Origin: JBOFHT01 sp051649785
GTDB lineage: Archaea > Methanobacteriota > Methanobacteria > Methanobacteriales > Methanobacteriaceae
NCBI GenBank assembly: GCA_051649785.1
Contig: JBOFHT010000089.1
Location: 1 to 32,752, forward strand
Length of the DNA stretch: 32,752 nt
Direction: 5' to 3'
This document shows positions 26,676 through 32,752 of the stretch, piece by piece. How positions within the stretch are numbered: position 1 is the stretch's first letter; each line of letters starts with the position of its first letter. The translations under genes and the position numbers were made by a program. The notes beneath the pieces are model-generated. The model worked only from the letters and a program-made list of their open reading frames with translations. It made no database searches and was not told the DNA's origin.

Positions 26676-27292
26676 ATTCCATTAACACAAATATCTAATA
26701 AAGGAGCTACAGCTTTTTTAATGTCATTGTGTACTTTATTTATACCATTATTCCCATTAATAATTCTGAAAGTGTCATTAGATTTAGCTAGCTCTAAGTA
26801 GTTATTTCTTACTTTTTCTAAAAATTGCTCTTTTTCGAACTCATCTTTACCATCACATCGAGAAATAGCTTTATTAATACTAATATCAATTAATAAAACA
26901 ATATTTGGCTTCTTAATATATTTATTTAATTCATAGATCCAGTTTAAAGGTTCTTGATAAGCTAAGCTTGAATAAAAAGATCTGTCACTTATAAAAATAT
27001 CATCGCGAATATTGTTCAAATTATTTTTAGCCGAATTATCACTTTCTAATTTATTTATTTCTTCCATTAACATCATTCTATCAGCTGCAAATAATAATGC
27101 TAGTGTTTTTTGGAAATTATCCTCTGTAGCATTAGGGTTTGTGAGTAATTTTCTAATAAGTATCCCTACATCATTATCAGTAGGTTCAACTATTTTATGA
27201 ACAATATGCCCACACTCTTCAAGCCAATTAGCTAGAAGATTAGTTTGTGTTGATTTTCCACCACCATCAATCCCTTCTAAACAAATATACAT
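26672..27292 (-). CDS. tmk: Thymidylate kinase
   Basis: Tmk phosphorylates dTMP to dTDP in DNA precursor synthesis. The 206-aa protein has the P-loop GIDGGGKST (7-15), the dTMP-binding and catalytic motif ISDRSFYSSLAYQ and a lid region that includes ISRCDGKDEFEKEQF. Asn/Lys-rich segments (around DNSAKNNLNNIRDD) lengthen surface loops. There is no ribosome binding site; a TATA box (27315-27326) lies about 26 bases before the start codon, so the transcript is probably leaderless. It is tail to tail with the 63-aa gene, sharing four bases. Confidence 0.95.
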   Translation of the reverse strand: MYICLEGIDGGGKSTQTNLLANWLEECGHIVHKIVEPTDNDVGILIRKLLTNPNATEDNFQKTLALLFAADRMMLMEEINKLESDNSAKNNLNNIRDDIFISDRSFYSSLAYQEPLNWIYELNKYIKKPNIVLLIDISINKAISRCDGKDEFEKEQFLEKVRNNYLELAKSNDTFRIINGNNGINKVHNDIKKAVAPLLDICVNGI

Positions 27293-27311
27293 ATTTTAAA
27301 CTATGTTTTTC

Positions 27312-27326
27312 ATACATATAAATTTT
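27312..27326 (-). promoter_or_regulatory. tmk TATA box, leaderless start
   Basis: On the minus strand AAAATTTATATG (27326-27315) resembles the archaeal BRE/TATA consensus. The distance to ATG 27292 equals the usual TATA-to-start spacing. The rest of the 27293-27706 gap is non-coding, with TATA-like words (CCATATATAAG near 27440) for the U32 gene. Confidence 0.5.
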
Positions 27327-27706
27327 AGCATTGGTTATCATTCACTATTATAAGTAGTTCATAATAAAATATATTTAAGAATCATAACATAGTTTTATGA
27401 AAATTTATCCATTACTTACAGATAGCTCTTGGGAAAATTCCATATATAAGTAAATATATAAATATCAAACAATTATGAAAGTAAGTAAGTAATGACTTTT
27501 TCACCAAGCTTTAACTCCAAAAAAATAAAGAAAATAATAGAATAATAAAGTAGAAAAATATTGAAACTATTAAAAAATATTAAAAATGCTTTAAAGCAAG
27601 AAAATAAGTTATAAATTTGAAATAAAATAATATAATACTCATAATAATAAAATTTAATCCTAAATAATTTTAATTCCATACTATAAAAAAAAGAAGGGTA
27701 GAAAAT

Positions 27707-30607
27707 ATGAAAATTCCTGAATTATTAGCTCCTGCGGGCTCATTAGAACAATTAAAAATTGCTATTTACTCTGGAGCAAACTCTGTTTACATTTCTGGAA
27801 AGAAGTTTGGTGCTAGATATTATGCTAAAAACTTTAATTATACTGAAATGAAAGAAGCAATTGATTTTGCACATTTACATAATGTAAGTGTTTACTGTAC
27901 AGTTAATACATTAATTAAAGAATCTGAAATGAAAGAAGCTCTTGAACATGTTTTTAGAATTTATAAACTAGGAATTGATGGAGTTTTAGTAGGAGATATT
28001 GGTTTAATAAAAGCAATAGGGGAAAATATTCCTAATTTAGCTATCCATGGTTCAACACAGCTAAATATCCATAATATTGAAGATTTAAAATGGGCTAAAT
28101 CTCAAAATATTAAAAGAATAGTAGCTCCACGAGAATTAAGTATTTCAGAGATTAAAGAATTTATAGATTTTACCCATAGTAATGATATGGAAATTGAAAT
28201 ATTTCTACATGGTGCATTATGTTACTCTTATTCAGGACATTGCTTATTATCATCATTTAAAGGAGGTAGAAGTGGGAATCGTGGCATGTGTACCCAACCT
28301 TGTAGAAAACACTATATTAGTTCTTTAGGTAGTGAAGGGCATCTTATTTCTCCCCGAGATATTTCATTATATAATGATTTAGAGAAAATAATGAGAATGG
28401 GTATTGATTCATTGAAAATAGAAGGTAGGATCCGAAGTGACGAATACATTGCTACAGTTGTTAGTACTTATGCTAAAGCAATCAATAATAGATTTAAAAA
28501 TGCAAATGAAACTGAAAAAGGGTTGGAAGAGCTTAAATTAGTTTTTAATAGGGAATTTACTAATAGTTATTGGAACAGTGAAAATAAAAGTGCTGAAAAA
28601 CTATACAATAATATAGAAAATAAAGAAAATACTGAAATAAATAAAGAAAATAAAGATAGTAAAAATAATAATGAAAAATATGATGATATTTCTAGAAATA
28701 AGCTTATAAACCCTAAAAAACCAGGACACCATGGATTATTTATTGGAAAAGTTTTAAATGGAAACTCAAAAAAAGATGAATTAATATTAAATATAAAAAC
28801 AATCACAATACCAGAAAAAGGAGATGGGTTGCTTTTTGAGAGTGATAGTGGGATAAAATTTGGATTAGAACTCTCAACTAATCCTAAAATCAAAGGAACT
28901 GGATTAGTAATCATAAAAACAAATAAGATGTTTAAAACAGAATTAGAAGGTTTAGCGGGTTTTAAAGTATTCATAACAAAAAGAAAAATATTGAAAGATA
29001 AAATAAAGCATATACATGAAAATAGAGAAAATTTAATAAAAAAATCAGAACTTTCACTTTCTTTTAAATTAGATAAAAATAATTATCCTGTTTTAGAAGG
29101 AGAATTAAAATTAAAAAATAATAATCTTAATAAATATGAACGAAAAGTTGATTTAAGTGTTATTGGATTGACCCCATGGGAAAAAGCTATAAATAAACCA
29201 GTTACTCATGAAAAAATACAAGAACAAATTACTAAACTTGACGATTTACCATTTAGCATTAAAAAAGTTAATTTTGATTATAATAATAAATTCTTTGCCC
29301 CAATAAGTGACATAAATAAAATTAGAAGAACTTTATTTGAAGGACTAAAAGATTTAGTAATTGAAAAATATCATCCAAACTATAACAATATATTTTCAGC
29401 TAAAAAAACATTGAAAAAGTACTTTAAAAATAATGATTTTGAAAATCATACTGTCCTACTAGATGATAGCAATAAAAAAAGTGAAAATAAGCTAGCTATC
29501 TATATAAATAGTTTAGAATCATTAAAATCTATAAACAAAGTAAATGAATCTGATTTAATATACCAAAGAGTTTATATTGAAATGCCACACAATAATAAGA
29601 GGATAGACAATAACACTAACAATGATGGAAATAATTCAAAAAATCATTATTGCTATGAATCCGAGATAAATTTTATTGAAAGTGCTATGGATATATCAAA
29701 AAATCAAAAATATGAGTTAGTCTGGAAATTACCTAATGTATTACACTTAGAAACATTGAAAAGCTATAAAAAAATGATTGATATATTATCAGTTAACAAA
29801 AATGTCAATGGGAATAATAATAATAATAATAATAATAGCTTATCTATTATGGTAAGTAGTATTGGGTTAGTTAAATATTTATCAAATGATAATAATGATA
29901 ATAACACTAACGATAATGATAATGCTGAAAATAATAACACAGATGATATTAGCGGCATAGATGTTAATGATTCTACTAACAAAAACTATAATTTCAATAT
30001 TTATTGCTCTTCTGCTGTTAATATTTGGAATAAAGAAAGTGTGCTTGAATTAGGTAGCGTTTCAGGTTTTACAATATCTCCGGAATTAGGTAAAAAAGAT
30101 ATAAAATCTTTTATGAATAATTATTTATTTAATAATGAAAATAATGGAGAAAATAATAATAATAATAATAAGTCTAATTTAAATAATGTAGATATATTAG
30201 TTCATGGAAAATTAGAGCTACTAGAAAGTAAACATGACTTAATTAAGAGTTCATTTAATCAATTCAAAAATAACAATTTATTTATTGAACAAGATGATAA
30301 TGGGACACAATTTAATATCAAGGAAGGATTTGAAAAAAGCACTATTATTCAAAGTTCTGAAGATTTATGTTTAATTGAAGAAATTCAAATGCTGAAAAAA
30401 ATTGGGTTTAAAAACTTTGTAATTGATGGTAGATGGGAAAATGAAGATTACATAATTCGAGTTGGTGGTGTATATTATAAAGCTCTAAATGAATTTTATA
30501 ATGTATATGATAAAAATGGTTTAAAGGAAATAATCAAAAAACTATCTAGAAATGGTAGTTGTGTTTTAACTAAAGGAAACTTTGAAAAAGGAATTTATGG
30601 ATATTAA
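27707..30607 (+). CDS. U32 peptidase-family protein with Asn-rich insertions
   Basis: This 966-aa member of the U32 peptidase family begins with a TIM-barrel-like domain starting PELLAPAGSLEQLK. The family signature is EIFLHGALCYSYSGHC (164-179). Cys172, Cys179, Cys195 and Cys199 could hold an iron-sulfur cluster, as in the U32 proteins that hydroxylate RNA or tRNA bases (RlhA, TrhP) or ubiquinone (UbiU/V). A role in RNA modification is therefore as plausible as proteolysis. The C-terminal half is the long archaeal extension, swollen by low-complexity Asn/Lys segments near residues 290-332, 635-650, 700-715, 725-750 and 810-830, partly encoded by AAT repeats. GAAGGGT precedes the start. The MutS-family gene follows by 49 bases. 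Confidence 0.9.
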   Translation: MKIPELLAPAGSLEQLKIAIYSGANSVYISGKKFGARYYAKNFNYTEMKEAIDFAHLHNVSVYCTVNTLIKESEMKEALEHVFRIYKLGIDGVLVGDIGLIKAIGENIPNLAIHGSTQLNIHNIEDLKWAKSQNIKRIVAPRELSISEIKEFIDFTHSNDMEIEIFLHGALCYSYSGHCLLSSFKGGRSGNRGMCTQPCRKHYISSLGSEGHLISPRDISLYNDLEKIMRMGIDSLKIEGRIRSDEYIATVVSTYAKAINNRFKNANETEKGLEELKLVFNREFTNSYWNSENKSAEKLYNNIENKENTEINKENKDSKNNNEKYDDISRNKLINPKKPGHHGLFIGKVLNGNSKKDELILNIKTITIPEKGDGLLFESDSGIKFGLELSTNPKIKGTGLVIIKTNKMFKTELEGLAGFKVFITKRKILKDKIKHIHENRENLIKKSELSLSFKLDKNNYPVLEGELKLKNNNLNKYERKVDLSVIGLTPWEKAINKPVTHEKIQEQITKLDDLPFSIKKVNFDYNNKFFAPISDINKIRRTLFEGLKDLVIEKYHPNYNNIFSAKKTLKKYFKNNDFENHTVLLDDSNKKSENKLAIYINSLESLKSINKVNESDLIYQRVYIEMPHNNKRIDNNTNNDGNNSKNHYCYESEINFIESAMDISKNQKYELVWKLPNVLHLETLKSYKKMIDILSVNKNVNGNNNNNNNNSLSIMVSSIGLVKYLSNDNNDNNTNDNDNAENNNTDDISGIDVNDSTNKNYNFNIYCSSAVNIWNKESVLELGSVSGFTISPELGKKDIKSFMNNYLFNNENNGENNNNNNKSNLNNVDILVHGKLELLESKHDLIKSSFNQFKNNNLFIEQDDNGTQFNIKEGFEKSTIIQSSEDLCLIEEIQMLKKIGFKNFVIDGRWENEDYIIRVGGVYYKALNEFYNVYDKNGLKEIIKKLSRNGSCVLTKGNFEKGIYGY
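29813..29837 (+). repeat. AAT microsatellite within coding sequence
   Basis: A run of AAT/AAC triplets encodes eight consecutive Asn in the U32-family protein. Similar runs occur at about 29885-29940 and 30135-30170. Slippage in whole triplets would keep the frame. Other AAT runs in the window lie at 7826-7844, 14862-14880 and 32601-32621. Confidence 0.7.
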
Positions 30608-30656
30608 TACAATAAATATTTAATTACCCCTATTATTTTTTTGATTTGGTGATATA

Positions 30657-32579
30657 ATGGAAAAAGTTAATTTAAAAGAAATAAGTGGTGTTGGTGAGAA
30701 ATTATCAGCTAAAATAATAAAAAGTGTAGGAGGTGAAAAAGAGTTAGATAAAATTGTATCAAACCTTGATTTAGAAAAAATATCAAGTATTGAAGGTATA
30801 AGTCAACGAAAAGCTGTTGAAATAATGAATCAGCTATTAGGAAACCCATCCCAACAATTCTTAAAAAGTGAAAGAGCTATTCAACTGTATGAAGAAATAA
30901 TTCAAAAAATAGTTAACTTTTCAAATACTAAATATTCTGAAAACAAGGTTTTACTATTATCACCAAGTAAAGATAAAGAATCAATTGAAAAAAGGTTAAA
31001 ATTTGTTGAAAATGCTAAAAATAAAGTTGCTACTTTGCCAGTTGACCAAATACGCAGATTACTTAAAAATGTAGGGCTTCCTAAAACTAAAAAACCAGAG
31101 TATGATGCAAGTAAGGCAATATTAGTAGAAAATTCTGAAGATCAAGATTATTTAATAGATTTAGGGTTAAATAAATATCATCCCATAATCACAGTAAGTG
31201 AAAATGTAATGATAGAATCAGAGTTACAAAACTATGATCTGGTATTTTATGTTTATACTCAAGGATTTTTAGCTATTGAAGAGGCTGAAAACTTAATAAT
31301 GATTAATAAAGACTCACCAGTTGAAGAAATTATTCCTGAAATTATTTTAAATTATTTTAATGAAAATAAAAAGTTATTTGAAACAGTTTACAGTCTTAGA
31401 ACTATATTAAAACTTCATTCATCACTAGGTGAAGTTCTAGAAATAATTGATGAAGTCGATGATTTAAAAGTGAAAAATATAGATTTGGATAAAATTGTGG
31501 ATTCTGCTAAAGAGATGGGAGATGCTGAGCTAAAAAAACTTATGCAAAATGTTGATCTTGAAGGAAATGAAGTTCTTAATTTATTAAACAATGAGATGCC
31601 AGCAAAAGTAGATAAAATATTTGATGAAGTAATAAGTAAATTAAGAGCAAATGTGAAGAGTAAAACAGGAATTAATTTTGATCCATTCCTAAAAAAATAC
31701 CCACTAGAAATCGATGAAAAAGAAATGAACAGAATCAAACAACAAGAAAACTCCAAAAAAGAAAACAACAAATTCGACAAAAAAGTAATTGCAGCAAACA
31801 AACTAAAAAAACTAAAAACAACAATACAAACAGAAATTCATGAAACACTAGAATTCGACTACGAATTCACATTAGGTTGCTTCGCACAACACTACCAACT
31901 AAACACCCCTATATTAACCAACAATGAATTCAGCTTCAAAAAAGGATTACACCTAGAACTATCAACAAACAAAAACAACAAAAACATCCAAAAAATCGAC
32001 TACCAGTTAGACGAAGAAAACAACATAGCCCTCCTAACTGGAGCAAACAGTGGAGGAAAAACAACATTGCTAGAAACAGCAGGACAAATAGCTATCATGA
32101 CCCACATGGGTCTACCAGTACCTGCTGAAAAAGCAAACATAAAACTACTAGACGAAATATACCACTTCTCAAAAGGAAGATCACTAGACGCAGGAGCATT
32201 TGAATCATTCCTAAACATATTCATACCAATCGTCACAACAGAAAAAGAAAAGCTAGTACTACTAGATGAACTAGAAGGAATAACCGAACTCGATGCAGCA
32301 GTAAAAATAATATCAAGCTTCATAACCATGATCAACAAAACAAACTCCTTTGGAATCATAGTAACCCACATGGCAAGAGAATTAAAAAAATATACAAACG
32401 TGCGAATAGATGGAATAGAAGCAAAAGGACTAGACAAAAACTACAACTTAATCGTGGACAGAACCCCACGTATGAACTATCTCGCAAGAAGTACACCAGA
32501 ACTAATACTAAAAAGAATACACGAAAACTCAGAAGGAAAGCTAAAAGAAGTATATAAAGAAATACTAAAAAAATTCTAA
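30657..32579 (+). CDS. MutS-family ATPase with N-terminal helix-hairpin-helix
   Basis: This 640-aa archaeal MutS-related protein (MutS2-like ATPase group) lacks the mismatch-recognition domain and the Smr nuclease domain. Residues 5-62 form two helix-hairpin-helix DNA-binding motifs (ISGVGEKLSAKII; IEGISQRKAVEIM). Helical core domains follow. The ABC-type ATPase has Walker A TGANSGGKTT (461-470), Walker B LVLLDELEG (533-541) and the H-loop VTHMARE (569-575). A role in recombination control or repair is inferred. GGTGAT before the ATG and a 49-base gap from the U32 gene suggest co-transcription. Codon choice changes abruptly near residue 343 (base about 31683): Asn is AAC in 7 of 27 cases before and 23 of 24 after, by my count. 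Confidence 0.9.
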   Translation: MEKVNLKEISGVGEKLSAKIIKSVGGEKELDKIVSNLDLEKISSIEGISQRKAVEIMNQLLGNPSQQFLKSERAIQLYEEIIQKIVNFSNTKYSENKVLLLSPSKDKESIEKRLKFVENAKNKVATLPVDQIRRLLKNVGLPKTKKPEYDASKAILVENSEDQDYLIDLGLNKYHPIITVSENVMIESELQNYDLVFYVYTQGFLAIEEAENLIMINKDSPVEEIIPEIILNYFNENKKLFETVYSLRTILKLHSSLGEVLEIIDEVDDLKVKNIDLDKIVDSAKEMGDAELKKLMQNVDLEGNEVLNLLNNEMPAKVDKIFDEVISKLRANVKSKTGINFDPFLKKYPLEIDEKEMNRIKQQENSKKENNKFDKKVIAANKLKKLKTTIQTEIHETLEFDYEFTLGCFAQHYQLNTPILTNNEFSFKKGLHLELSTNKNNKNIQKIDYQLDEENNIALLTGANSGGKTTLLETAGQIAIMTHMGLPVPAEKANIKLLDEIYHFSKGRSLDAGAFESFLNIFIPIVTTEKEKLVLLDELEGITELDAAVKIISSFITMINKTNSFGIIVTHMARELKKYTNVRIDGIEAKGLDKNYNLIVDRTPRMNYLARSTPELILKRIHENSEGKLKEVYKEILKKF

Positions 32580-32628
32580 AAGACAATCCAATAAAGAAAA
32601 TAATAATAATAATAATAATAATTGATAT

Positions 32629-32752
32629 TGCCTGCATACTAACTCGTCTAGATCACAGGTAGAACAAACCCTTCCCTCCCAGAGCAACCCTCGAAGCAGG
32701 CAGCCTATCCAATGCTGGGTTTCTTAAAATCACAGCCAGGCCATAACCCCCA
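32629..32752. ncRNA. GC-rich structured RNA candidate, cut by window end
   Basis: This stretch has 64 G/C in 124 bases (52%), about twice the window average, and stops in every frame. TGCCTGC (32629-32635) and GCAGGCA (32696-32702) can form a perfect 7-bp closing stem, with CCCAG and CTGGG words for further pairing. In AT-rich archaeal genomes such islands nearly always are stable RNAs. The strand and identity are not determined: no T-loop for a tRNA, and no complete conserved core of RNase P RNA or SRP RNA, was found in the visible part. Confidence 0.5.

Noticed and set aside
27473..27679. 68-codon minus-strand frame between tmk and the U32 gene
   Set aside because: Composition is Phe/Tyr/Ile-only as expected from AT-rich DNA, with no binding site or recognisable pattern.
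32629..32752. Identification of the GC-rich island as RNase P RNA or SRP RNA
   Set aside because: Short words such as GGATAGGCTGCCTG and TCTAGACGAGTTAG on the minus strand vaguely recall RNase P RNA, but the invariant ACAGAA...CCCGGC core that should follow is absent; the SRP helix 8 motif is also absent. Left unnamed.

Overview
The window looks like a chromosomal segment of a methanogenic archaeon of the order Methanobacteriales, most likely a Methanobrevibacter-type species. The DNA is very AT-rich (about a quarter G+C by eye), and ribosome binding sites are of the GAGGTGA/GGTGAT kind. The gene set is archaeal: MCM, aIF2-beta, archaeal NMD3, archaeal TyrRS, NucS/EndoMS and PurP. There is also a large secreted beta-helix adhesin-like protein of the sort typical of gut and insect-associated Methanobrevibacter. 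No rRNA or tRNA gene, intact insertion sequence, CRISPR array or prophage was seen.

Layout. 1-2.7 kb: an unknown small gene, nucS, mntP, then an unknown minus-strand gene that meets mntP tail to tail. 2.7-4.6 kb: a possible gene relic, an unknown protein, and a roughly 1 kb non-coding region. This region carries two inverted-repeat structures that look like small non-autonomous mobile elements, plus a tandem repeat upstream of the adhesin. 4.6-7.6 kb: the adhesin-like protein. 8-11.2 kb: a small conserved-looking protein, a nitrilase-family amidohydrolase, a gene relic, a HEAT-repeat protein and a metallophosphoesterase. 11.4-14 kb: an Lhr-type helicase next to that phosphoesterase, a pairing that recalls bacterial Lhr-Core/MPE repair clusters. 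14.2-16.9 kb: flavodoxin with a decayed in-frame extension, then NfeD, stomatin and a small membrane protein. 17.2-21.1 kb: purP (minus), a YfcE-type phosphodiesterase, FtsJ/RrmJ, and two small membrane proteins.

21.4-32.6 kb holds information-processing genes: mcm, aIF2-beta, nmd3, tyrS, a small unknown gene and tmk (minus, tail to tail), followed by a U32 peptidase-family protein and a MutS-family ATPase with helix-hairpin-helix motifs. The last 124 bases are about 52% G+C and can form a closing stem, which in such an AT-rich genome suggests a structured RNA cut by the window edge.

The most interesting observations are not whole genes. They are: an abrupt synonymous-codon switch half way through the MutS-family gene and a similar one in the adhesin; a 130-bp TIR-flanked element with a 9-bp direct repeat; about 95 codons of coding-like sequence in frame beyond the flavodoxin stop; a palindrome sitting on the purP core promoter; helically phased 10-bp repeats before aIF2-beta; a shared GACCAAGACTC-like motif upstream of three genes; and the GC-rich island at the right end. 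I did not find a multi-gene system that I can call new.
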